NCBI GenBank assembly: GCA_964503615.1
Contig: CAZDBA010000208.1
Coordinates: forward strand, 1-6,829
Direction: 5' to 3'
Length of the DNA: 6,829 nucleotides
Source of the DNA: CAZDBA01 sp964503615
Lineage (GTDB): Bacteria; Planctomycetota; Planctomycetia; Pirellulales; Pirellulaceae
The notes below the pieces were generated by a model. That model worked only from the letters and a program-made list of their open reading frames with translations. It did no database searches and was not told the origin of the DNA. Made by a program: the position numbers and the translations under genes. This document shows positions 1-5,921 of the stretch, piece by piece; position 1 is the stretch's first letter, and each line of letters begins with the position of its first letter.

Positions 1-327
1 GTTGAGTTGACTCACGAAGACATTCTTTTCGCGAAGTTTATCAACACCGAGATTTACCCCGGAGGCAAAGTTCATGATCCCGATGACATCATGGCAACGG
101 CTGAAGATGCCGGGATGAAAGTGATCAAGACTCAAACCCTGGGCCAGCATTACGCTCGCACTCTTGATATCTGGGCAGATAACCTAAAAGCGCGTAAAGA
201 CGAAGCGATCGAATTGAAGTCGTTAGAAGTCTACGAACGGTTCATGAAATACCTGACAGGGTGCGCCAACCATTTCCGTACTGGCCATATTGATCTTTAT
301 CAATTCACATTGCGGATCGACAACTAA
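1..327 (+). CDS. Cyclopropane-fatty-acyl-phospholipid synthase family methyltransferase, C-terminal part (5' end outside window)
   Basis: The reading frame is open from the first base and ends with TAA at 325-327, so 108 C-terminal residues are visible. Members of this family (CFA/mycolic acid cyclopropane synthases) transfer a methylene or methyl group from S-adenosylmethionine to unsaturated acyl chains of membrane phospholipids. The match rests on the C-terminal pattern: an F(I/V)-(N)-x-E-I-Y-P-G-G stretch near the window start, then L-G-Q-H-Y-A-R-T-L-D-I-W, then Y-E-R-F-M-K-Y-L-x-G-C-A-x-x-F-R-x-G-x-I-D-L-Y-Q-F. This parallels the end of E. coli Cfa (HY/TL/W, YYLNACAGAFR, IQLWQ). The SAM-binding fold and catalytic core lie upstream of the window, so activity cannot be judged, and a related family methyltransferase with another product is possible. 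No hairpin with a T-tract follows the stop; the next gene is on the opposite strand, ending 58 bp away. Confidence 0.83.
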   Translation, partial: VELTHEDILFAKFINTEIYPGGKVHDPDDIMATAEDAGMKVIKTQTLGQHYARTLDIWADNLKARKDEAIELKSLEVYERFMKYLTGCANHFRTGHIDLYQFTLRIDN

Positions 328-385
328 AACAACGATTCGCGTTTGGAGAGGTGAGTGCGGCGGCCGGCGAATGAACGGGAAGGAG

Positions 386-802
386 CTACGAGTCTTTTTT
401 CTTTAGAAGCCCTGCGCTTGACTTAAAGATCTTGGACCGGCGGTCGGCCGATTTTCCAGCGTCCGCTTCGACTTGTTGAGCCGTTAAGTCTTCTTTTAAC
501 GCGATCGTGAAACGGCATTTCAACTGGTCCAATCGAAAGTCGATGTAGTCCATCTCTTCTGCCGAGCCCACTCCCAACAGGTAATTTCCCATCTGTTCGC
601 GAGTGGGAACTCCGATTTGATTTCGCCGCCAAATTTCACCTAGTGTGTGAATGCCCGCATCACGGCGACTGTTGATATAACTCAAACGAGAAAGGACCGC
701 TTCGTCCTGCTTGAGGCATTCTTCTAGCTCGCCAGCCCGGATCGGGTCGAGCGCCTCGTCCAGATACGCTTCGAGTTCAGCGTCAGTAAATTCAGTCGTC
801 AT
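386..802 (-). CDS. Small anti-sigma-factor-like conserved protein, probably without a working zinc finger
   Basis: The product is 138 residues and soluble, with no signal peptide or membrane segment. The N-terminal half (residues 5-50: F-T-D-A-E-L-E-A-Y-L-D-E-A-L-D, then a helix ending in S-R-R-D-A-G) looks like the acidic N-terminus of anti-sigma factors. Residues 53-106 (H-T-L-G-E-I-W-R-R, P-T-R-E-Q-M-G-N-Y-L-L-G, D-Y-I-D-F-R-L-D) resemble a family I recall from planctomycete genomes, in which a Cys before PSREQ, a His in FHLE and a final C-x-x-C suggest zinc binding. Here those positions are V65, R90, C96 and T99, so only one putative ligand remains. The tail (residues 107-138) is Lys/Arg-rich. 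The start at ATG 802-800 has no Shine-Dalgarno site; a TATAAG box ends 4 nt before it. The gene follows tRNA-Pro by 28 bp on the same strand. Its function and partner are unknown, and no sigma factor lies nearby. Confidence 0.72.
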   Translation of the reverse strand: MTTEFTDAELEAYLDEALDPIRAGELEECLKQDEAVLSRLSYINSRRDAGIHTLGEIWRRNQIGVPTREQMGNYLLGVGSAEEMDYIDFRLDQLKCRFTIALKEDLTAQQVEADAGKSADRRSKIFKSSAGLLKKKDS

Positions 803-806
803 AGGG

Positions 807-834
807 CTTATAAATTCCGAACTTTTTTAGTCAG
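807..834 (-). promoter_or_regulatory. Possible own promoter of the anti-sigma-like gene
   Basis: On the minus strand CTGACT (829-834; 4 of 6 matches to the -35 consensus) is followed after 16 bp by TATAAG (807-812; 5 of 6 matches to -10). The -10 box ends only 4 nt before the ATG, so a transcript from here would be leaderless or nearly so, in keeping with the missing ribosome binding site. The -35 hexamer overlaps the 3' end of the tRNA gene. These are visual matches only; read-through from the tRNA promoter is an equally good explanation for expression. Confidence 0.25.
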
Positions 835-904
835 GCTGACTGGACTTGAACCAGCGACCTCTGCACCCCCAGCGCAGCGCTCTACCAAACTGAGCTACAG
901 CCTG
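831..904 (-). tRNA. tRNA-Pro, anticodon GGG
   Basis: All four arms fold by eye on the minus strand. The 7-bp acceptor stem (898-904 with 832-838) is fully paired and begins with the C1-G72 pair usual for bacterial tRNA-Pro. The D arm is GCTC/GAGC. The anticodon stem (873-877 with 861-865) has one G-U pair, and the loop CTGGGGG puts anticodon GGG at 870-868, with G at position 37 as expected for proline tRNAs. The variable loop is AGGTC. The T arm closes on loop TTCAAGT. The discriminator base is A831, and the following bases are CTA, so the CCA end is not encoded and must be added by tRNA nucleotidyltransferase. Length is 74 nt. It decodes CCC and CCU codons. No T-tract terminator follows, so transcription may continue into the downstream gene. 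Confidence 0.95.
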
Positions 905-913
905 TAAGCATTC

Positions 914-943
914 ATTATAGCGGCGGTCGATTGAAACCGTCCA
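914..943 (-). promoter_or_regulatory. Promoter of tRNA-Pro
   Basis: On the minus strand a perfect TATAAT (-10, 914-919) lies 18 bp downstream of TGGACG (-35, 938-943; 4 of 6 matches). Initiation about 7 nt beyond the -10 box would fall near 907, only a few nucleotides before the mature tRNA 5' end at 904, giving a very short 5' leader. The perfect -10 box and its position make this the most convincing promoter in the window. Confidence 0.55.
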
Positions 944-1008
944 GTCGCGATTAAATTTTGTGACCTTATTTGGCCGGTTGATTCGAAGACAGAAAATGAG
1001 AAACTGAT

Positions 1009-1419
1009 ATGTTCCCGATTTTTCAAGGTGTTCGAGAAATGCACGTGAACCTGAACCTATTTGCATGGTTGGCTGTCGTCGCATTTTTTATCGGGCTGCT
1101 TAGTCGAGAAGCACAAGCGTTTCAGCTAACCGTGAAATCTGGCAGAGGCGTCGATGAGATCGTCATTGACGAAGATCAAACCACGTTGGAGGTTTATTCG
1201 CAAACCGGCATCTGCAGATTCGAGCTTTCCTCCACTGCGGAGACAACAGTAATCATCTCAATGCTCTACAAATCGGAAACTCCGTACAAGAAGATTGAGG
1301 GCGTGACGGTAAATGGAGAGAACGACCGAGTCGCGTTGTTGGGCCCAGGTCAAATCGAAATCACAATTCCTGCGGGCAACGAACCATTGAAAATTCAGGT
1401 AATTGACTTTTATCGCTAA
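1009..1419 (+). CDS. Small exported protein of unknown function
   Basis: The product is up to 136 residues. A hydrophobic stretch at residues 15-31 is followed by a signal-peptidase-like A-Q-A^F site after residue 37, so about 99 residues would be exported. The mature part alternates hydrophobic and polar residues (I-V-I-D, T-L-E-V-Y, T-V-I-I-S-M, I-E-I-T-I-P, L-K-I-Q-V-I), which suggests an all-beta, single-domain fold; it has one cysteine. The start is uncertain: ATG 1009 has no Shine-Dalgarno site but supplies an Arg in the n-region, while ATG 1039 (residue 11) gives a shorter signal peptide with no positive charge before the hydrophobic core. I do not recognise the family. It is transcribed away from the tRNA-Pro promoter, and a large inverted repeat begins 11 bp after its stop. 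The open frame, signal peptide and codon pattern make it a credible gene. Confidence 0.68.
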   Translation: MFPIFQGVREMHVNLNLFAWLAVVAFFIGLLSREAQAFQLTVKSGRGVDEIVIDEDQTTLEVYSQTGICRFELSSTAETTVIISMLYKSETPYKKIEGVTVNGENDRVALLGPGQIEITIPAGNEPLKIQVIDFYR

Positions 1420-1430
1420 CGGCTACACAG

Positions 1431-1493
1431 GTAGTGGGATTCCCCAGAATTCCAAACTAATATGTAGAAAGGAATTCTGGCGAATCCCACTAC
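1431..1493. repeat. Long imperfect palindrome (REP/MITE-like hairpin)
   Basis: Left arm 1431-1453 and right arm 1471-1493 are reverse complements at 22 of 23 positions; the single mismatch is C1443 opposite C1481. The loop is 17 nt, AT-rich (1454-1470). The arms begin GTAGTGGGATTC and end CCAGAATTCC, and each contains an EcoRI-type GAATTC. The element lies 11 bp after the stop of the small exported protein gene and about 110 bp before the DUF2330 start. As RNA it would form a very stable stem and could block 3' exonucleases, but no T-tract follows, so it is not a standard intrinsic terminator. From memory, closely similar GGATTCGCCAGAATTC palindromes recur in Pirellulaceae genomes; I could not check this here. 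Confidence 0.85.
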
Positions 1494-1603
1494 ATCGTAA
1501 AGCTTAAAAAATTGCGCAAGTTTCTTGCCAAGATTTCGGACGTGTCTTCGAACAGTAAAAATTGCATCTAATTTCCGTAAAACCAGTTATCGAAGGTTTT
1601 CAG

Positions 1604-2869
1604 ATGAACAATCGCTCTAAGGTTCTTCTTGTCGCCGTGCTTCTCTTGATTCCTTTCGTTTTCAGCGAATCTGTGTTGTGGGCAGATGGCAAAGTTGTCC
1701 CGCCTCGCGATTACGAAGGCTCTTTGGAGGAGACGTCACAGGAAGCGATTATCGTATTTCTTCAGGATAGCAACGGGCGATCGAGCTCGATCGAACATCT
1801 CATTCTCAAGATACGTGTCGAGGGGGATGCCGAGCAGTTCGCGTGGGTGATACCACTGCCCAACGAACCTACGGTTAAGAAGGAGAACGCCGAACTATTT
1901 AAAGATTGCTTTGACTACGTTCAGACCAGAAAACGCAGGATGAAGTCGTCAGGCTGGAAGAACAAATCGGATTCGGCGGCGGAATCTAAGTCCGACGATG
2001 GCGTCGAAGTTCTTTCACGGAAAATCGTGGGTGACTTTGACATCGCAGTCGTACGCGAGAACTCAGAAAACTCTTTGAACACTTGGCTGGATCAGGAAGG
2101 ATTTCAAACGCTCGACGACGCCGAAGATGTTTTGGAATTTTATCGCGAAAAGAAGTACGTTTACACCTGTATTAAAGTCAGTAGCGAAGCTCTAGCATCA
2201 AACAAATCGATTGAATCGCACCCTCTTCGTTTTACATTCGAAACCGGTGGACAGGACGGAATCTTTTTCCCGATGAAGCTGACGGGACTTCAGGAAGACA
2301 AATTTGATGTCAATCTCTATGTGTTTTATCAAGCCTGGCTGAACAAAAACCTCAACAAGTTCGGCTTCGAAAACCGAGGATTCGAATTGAACTGGCGCGA
2401 CGTTGATAGCGCTCAATGCGAATCGAATGCGGGCAAAAATTATTCCAACCCTGGTTCAGATCCTTATCTAAAAAACCAAAAACAACGGCTGGGTTCGGTG
2501 AAAACGTTGATGCAAAAAATTGCCCCAGGCGAACGGTTCTATATGACCAACATTCAGGCAAACGATCTAAACCCACAAGACGTTCGAGATTGGTCAGATG
2601 ATTTGTGGTTGTTTCCGCACTACGTTGACAAGAACAAAGTTCCTGCGGACGTTCTGAATGGTCCAGCATCCGCCGCTTGGCCGAATGAACCCTCTNNNNN
2701 NNNNNNNNNNNNNNNNNNNNNNNNNNNNNNNNNNNNNNNNNNNNNNNNNNNNNNNNNNNNNNNNNNNNNNNNNNNNNNNNNNNNNNNNNNNNNNNTTTGG
2801 AAACGAAAATCGAAACAAAAACAAATAGCCCAAAAGCCGGTCAAGCCATCCAAACCGATCGACTTTTGA
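1604..2869 (+). CDS. Secreted DUF2330 domain protein, interrupted by an assembly gap
   Basis: I chose ATG 1604, which has GAAGG 7 nt upstream and opens directly with a signal peptide (M-N-N-R-S-K, hydrophobic residues 7-20, possible cleavage after A27). The frame extends upstream to TTG 1562 but gains nothing recognisable. The DUF2330 pattern runs from about residue 30 to 260: E-A-I-I-V-F-L-Q-D near 47, a beta-rich stretch, F-A-W-V-I-P-L-P at 79-86, a charged insert (about 107-137), and V-G-D-F-D-I-A-V-V at 142-150 followed by W-L-x-x-x-G-F. The domain has no established biochemical role; the protein should act outside the cytoplasm. The 100 N at 2696-2795 cover part of the C-terminus, so frame and length beyond it are assumed. 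The last 24 codons (W-K-R-K-S-K..., stop 2867-2869) look like a basic tail after a membrane helix that the gap would hide. The gene ends 8 bp from the stop of convergent polA. Confidence 0.8.
   Translation: MNNRSKVLLVAVLLLIPFVFSESVLWADGKVVPPRDYEGSLEETSQEAIIVFLQDSNGRSSSIEHLILKIRVEGDAEQFAWVIPLPNEPTVKKENAELFKDCFDYVQTRKRRMKSSGWKNKSDSAAESKSDDGVEVLSRKIVGDFDIAVVRENSENSLNTWLDQEGFQTLDDAEDVLEFYREKKYVYTCIKVSSEALASNKSIESHPLRFTFETGGQDGIFFPMKLTGLQEDKFDVNLYVFYQAWLNKNLNKFGFENRGFELNWRDVDSAQCESNAGKNYSNPGSDPYLKNQKQRLGSVKTLMQKIAPGERFYMTNIQANDLNPQDVRDWSDDLWLFPHYVDKNKVPADVLNGPASAAWPNEPSXXXXXXXXXXXXXXXXXXXXXXXXXXXXXXXXXXWKRKSKQKQIAQKPVKPSKPIDF
2696..2795. other. Assembly gap of 100 N
   Basis: Exactly 100 undetermined bases, the usual placeholder for a scaffold join of unknown size. 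The flank on the right is A-rich on the plus strand (runs of AAAA and CAAAAACAAA). Because 100 is not a multiple of three, the reading frame on the right side cannot be inferred from the left side. Confidence 0.97.
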
Positions 2870-2877
2870 ACGGCTTC

Positions 2878-5706
2878 TTAATGCGCCTCTAACCAATTTG
2901 CCCCAACGCCCGTCTCAACGACGATCGGAACCTTCATTGGCAAAGCGTTTTTCATTGCTTTCACGATAACCGGAACTGCGGTTTCCTGCTCTGATTTGTG
3001 TAAATCGAATACCAATTCATCGTGAACCGTTAATAGCATCTTGGTTTTGAAACCGCCCGTAACCAGCGCCTCGTGCACGCGGATCATGGCAAGTTTCAAC
3101 ATATCTGCGGCCGTTCCCTGAATCGGGCTGTTCATCGCTAACCGCTCGGCGGCGTTCTTCTGAGTTCGGTTCCTGGAATTAATATCTCTTAAATACCGTC
3201 GACGGCCGGTCTGCGTCGCGACATAACCGTGCTCTTCGGCAAACGCGATCGTGCGGTCAATGTACTCTTGCACACCCGGATACTTTTCAAAGTAGTTTTT
3301 GATTAAGTCATTCGCTTCGCCGCGAGGAATGTTCAACCTTTGTTGCAAACCGAACGATGAGATCCCGTATATGATTCCAAAATTAACGGTCTTGGCTTTG
3401 TCACGCATCTCCCGTGTCACGTCGTCCAACTCAACTTTGTAGACTTTCGAAGCGGTTACCCTGTGAATGTCAGTCCCCGTCTCGAACGCTTGCACCATCG
3501 AAGGATCACCACTCAACTCGGCCATGATACGCAGCTCGATCTGCGAATAATCTGCCGCCAGGATCAAGTGTTCCTCATCGCGAGGTACAAACGCCGCCCG
3601 AATCTCGCGGCCACGAGCTTTTCGAATCGGGATCGTTTGCAGGTTGGGATTATTTGATTGCATCCTGCCCGTCGCGGTCCAAGTCTGACTGTAGTGGGTA
3701 TGCAAACGGCCTGTTTTCTCATTGATGCTATTGGGTAACTGGTCGACGTAAACCGATTTCAGTTTGACCGCATTTCGGTAATCCAACACATCCTGAACGA
3801 TCTTGTGTTTGGGAGCCAAGCGAAGAAGCTCAGCTTCTTTGGTCGAAAACTGCCCAGTAGCCGTCTTGCGTGGATTTTTAACCAGCTCCATTTCCTCATA
3901 AAGTACCACTCCCAATTGCTTTGGCGAATCGATGTTGAATTCATGACCAGCCGCTTCGAAAATCCCATCTCGGAGCGAAACGATCTCATCGCTCAGCTTC
4001 TCTGAAAACAGGGAAAGCGCATCGACGTCCAATCGAATCCCCTCGTGCTCCATTTCGACAAGGACCGGAATCAGAGGACATTCGATGTCGTAACAAACCT
4101 GACTGACACCCCGTTTCTCGATATCAGGCCGAAGCACATTTGCGACTTGCAACGTAATATCCGCATCCTCGCCCGCGTATTCCGCAACCGTTTCGATGTC
4201 GATGTCCCGCATGTTCTTTTGATCGTCGCCCTTAGGCCCCAACAAATCGCTGGTAGGGATGGGACGATAGCCCAAGTAGAGCTTGGCCAAATAATCCAAC
4301 CCATGATTCATCTCTGGCTCTTTCATCGAATGAGCCAACATCGTGTCCATCAGTTTTCCACGGACCTCGATCCCATGCCATTTGAGCAATGTCACATCGT
4401 ATTTCAAATTGTGACCGACCAACTCGATCGTCTCACTTTCGAAAATCGGACAGAACTCTTGCAAGATCTTAAGTGCCTGGTCCGGATCATCAGCCGGGCA
4501 GACCACGTAGTACGCTTTATGCGACTCGAACGAAAACGCGATTCCCAAAGGCAACGCGACGCGTGGATCCAAGCCGGTGGTTTCCGTGTCAAAGCAGATC
4601 GTGGTTTGCTGTAACAGTAAATCCAACAACTCGGCTCGCTCCTCGGCCGTTCGAACGATTTGGTAATCGTGATCGACCGTCTTTATCGTCTTCTCCTCAC
4701 GAATCGGCTCGTCAAAAAGCGTCGCCTGGATTTCCTTTTCCCGCTTTTCCCGAATGACCGCAGCTCGAGTGTTGGAGGAAGTAAACGACTTGCCAAACAA
4801 TTTCTTTCCAATCGAATCGAACTCCAACTCCTCAAGCAACTCACGCAGTCGGTCACCGTGGTTCTCGAAAAACTCAAAGTCGGAAAACTTGTACTCGTGA
4901 GGCACATCGGTTTTGATCGTGACCAGCCATTTCGATTTGAGCGCTTGCTCCTCGTTTTCTTCAACGCGTTCTTTTTGTTTACCTTTAAGTTTATCGGTGT
5001 TTTTCAACAGCTCTTCGACCGACCCGAATTGGGCGATCAGCTTCTGTGCGGTTTTGGGACCGATTCCAGGCACGCCGGGGACGTTGTCACTTGAATCGCC
5101 CATCAGCCCCAGGATGTCGATCACTTGGTCAACTTTCTCAACCTGCCACTTTTCCAAAACTTCAGGGATTCCCAGGATATCGAACTGGCTTCCTTGTCGA
5201 CCCGGTTTGTACACAAAGATATTTTCGGTAACCAATTGGTGGTAATCTTTGTCCGGCGTAACCATCCAAGTTTGAAACCCTGCCGCTTCCGCCTCTCGGG
5301 CCAACGTTCCGATCACGTCGTCCGCTTCGTAACCCGGGTTTCTCAGAACCGGTATATCCAAAGCCTCCATCAGTTGATCAACCAACGGGATCTGCTCGCC
5401 AATATCTTCCGGTTGCTTGTCTCGCGTCGCTTTGTACTCGGCGAATTCTTCGTGGCGAAACGTCGGATCGTTCGTATCAAAGGCGACTGCGATGTGGGTA
5501 GGCTGTTGGCGCTTGAGAATGTCAAACACAGCATTGGCCACGCCAAATACGGCCGAAGTCGGCTTACCCGCCGAAGTAAATCGCGGGCTGCGGATCATGC
5601 CAAAATGGGCTCGGTAGATAAGAGCCATGCCATCCAGCAGGTAAAGTTTCTTTGGTTCTTGCTCAGAAAACAAATCGCGTTTTCGAAGAGGTTGCTTTTT
5701 GGCCAT
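2878..5706 (-). CDS. polA: DNA polymerase I
   Basis: Full-length family A polymerase of 942 residues (E. coli: 928), acting in gap filling, Okazaki primer removal and repair. 5'-nuclease (about 21-310): D25, F-D-T-N-D near 77, Y-E-A-D-D ending at D130, D152/D154 and G-D-S-S-D-N with D204/D207 before the helix-hairpin-helix G-V-P-G-I-G-P. Linker about 305-345. Proofreading domain (about 346-535): D-T-E-T-T-G at 373-378, N433 with D437, and Y-A-G-E-D-A-D at 510-516, so it appears active, unlike the Taq enzyme. Polymerase (about 540-942): motif A D719-Y-S-Q-I-E, motif B R768/K772/F776/Y780, motif C H895-D-E. ATG 5706 is preferred over in-frame GTG 5742, which gives a non-conserved extension and lies about at the start site of the possible promoter. 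No clear Shine-Dalgarno site. Divergent from pyrF and convergent with the DUF2330 gene. Confidence 0.98.
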   Translation of the reverse strand: MAKKQPLRKRDLFSEQEPKKLYLLDGMALIYRAHFGMIRSPRFTSAGKPTSAVFGVANAVFDILKRQQPTHIAVAFDTNDPTFRHEEFAEYKATRDKQPEDIGEQIPLVDQLMEALDIPVLRNPGYEADDVIGTLAREAEAAGFQTWMVTPDKDYHQLVTENIFVYKPGRQGSQFDILGIPEVLEKWQVEKVDQVIDILGLMGDSSDNVPGVPGIGPKTAQKLIAQFGSVEELLKNTDKLKGKQKERVEENEEQALKSKWLVTIKTDVPHEYKFSDFEFFENHGDRLRELLEELEFDSIGKKLFGKSFTSSNTRAAVIREKREKEIQATLFDEPIREEKTIKTVDHDYQIVRTAEERAELLDLLLQQTTICFDTETTGLDPRVALPLGIAFSFESHKAYYVVCPADDPDQALKILQEFCPIFESETIELVGHNLKYDVTLLKWHGIEVRGKLMDTMLAHSMKEPEMNHGLDYLAKLYLGYRPIPTSDLLGPKGDDQKNMRDIDIETVAEYAGEDADITLQVANVLRPDIEKRGVSQVCYDIECPLIPVLVEMEHEGIRLDVDALSLFSEKLSDEIVSLRDGIFEAAGHEFNIDSPKQLGVVLYEEMELVKNPRKTATGQFSTKEAELLRLAPKHKIVQDVLDYRNAVKLKSVYVDQLPNSINEKTGRLHTHYSQTWTATGRMQSNNPNLQTIPIRKARGREIRAAFVPRDEEHLILAADYSQIELRIMAELSGDPSMVQAFETGTDIHRVTASKVYKVELDDVTREMRDKAKTVNFGIIYGISSFGLQQRLNIPRGEANDLIKNYFEKYPGVQEYIDRTIAFAEEHGYVATQTGRRRYLRDINSRNRTQKNAAERLAMNSPIQGTAADMLKLAMIRVHEALVTGGFKTKMLLTVHDELVFDLHKSEQETAVPVIVKAMKNALPMKVPIVVETGVGANWLEAH

Positions 5707-5744
5707 GCATCTGGATCGGGGCAATTTTGTAGAAGTCTGCACCG

Positions 5745-5750
5745 ATTATC
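5745..5750 (-). promoter_or_regulatory. Possible -10 box of polA
   Basis: GATAAT on the minus strand (5 of 6 matches to TATAAT) would start transcription near 5738, about 30 nt before the ATG at 5706. No good -35 hexamer is found 16-18 bp upstream (best TTTCAA, 3 of 6), so this is weak. Confidence 0.28.
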
Positions 5751-5811
5751 TGACATTACTCAAAAATTGAAATGACCTGCAACGAGATTTGTTTGTTCCC
5801 ACCAAGGGCGG

Positions 5812-5839
5812 TTAACAAAGCTACGTTAGCTGTTACGAT
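5812..5839 (+). promoter_or_regulatory. Possible pyrF promoter
   Basis: TTAACA (5812-5817; 5 of 6 matches to the -35 consensus) is followed after 16 bp by TACGAT (5834-5839; 4 of 6 matches to -10). Initiation would fall near 5846, leaving a leader of about 75 nt that contains the tandem 18-bp repeat. It is a visual match in the divergent region only. Confidence 0.3.
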
Positions 5840-5854
5840 TCAGTGGTAATTTCC

Positions 5855-5890
5855 AGTTTTGTGCCAATTTTTAGTTTTGTGGCAAGTTTC
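5855..5890 (+). repeat. Tandem pair of 18-bp repeats upstream of pyrF
   Basis: Unit 1 (5855-5872) reads AGTTTTGTGCCAATTTTT. Unit 2 (5873-5890) reads AGTTTTGTGGCAAGTTTC. They match at 15 of 18 positions and abut exactly. They lie 31 bp before the pyrF start codon and downstream of the possible pyrF promoter. Both units share TTTTGTG followed by CAA one base later, which could be paired protein-binding sites or part of a leader RNA. A chance duplication in AT-rich intergenic DNA cannot be excluded. Confidence 0.6.
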
Positions 5891-5921
5891 GACTGAGCCA
5901 CCCAGATATGGGAACCTGAAT

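Noticed and set aside
333..372. ATTCGC/GCGAAT inverted repeat between the first two genes as a terminator
   Set aside because: Six-base arms with a loop of more than 20 nt and no T-tract on either strand; too weak to call.
423..632. Overlapping 69-codon frame on the same strand as the anti-sigma-like gene
   Set aside because: Arg/Ser-rich alternative frame inside a better-supported gene.
827..1084. 85-codon open frame on the minus strand covering the tRNA gene
   Set aside because: Its 3' third is the translated tRNA-Pro sequence and its 5' part runs antisense to the signal peptide region of the exported-protein gene. It is a chance frame.
1515..1528. GCAAG-TTT-CTTGC inverted repeat upstream of the DUF2330 gene as an operator
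   Set aside because: Five-base arms with a 3-nt loop are expected by chance in a window of this size, and no promoter is clear around it.
4045..4614. 189-codon open frame on the plus strand
   Set aside because: It lies wholly antisense to the strongly conserved polA proofreading domain and has no recognisable motif; a shadow of polA codon bias.
5707..5742. GTG 5742 as the polA start
   Set aside because: It adds 12 residues unlike any family N-terminus, and the possible promoter would start transcription close to 5738, downstream of this codon.
5125..5775. 216-codon open frame on the plus strand
   Set aside because: Antisense to the polA 5'-nuclease domain, low-complexity basic composition, no motif or ribosome site; a shadow.
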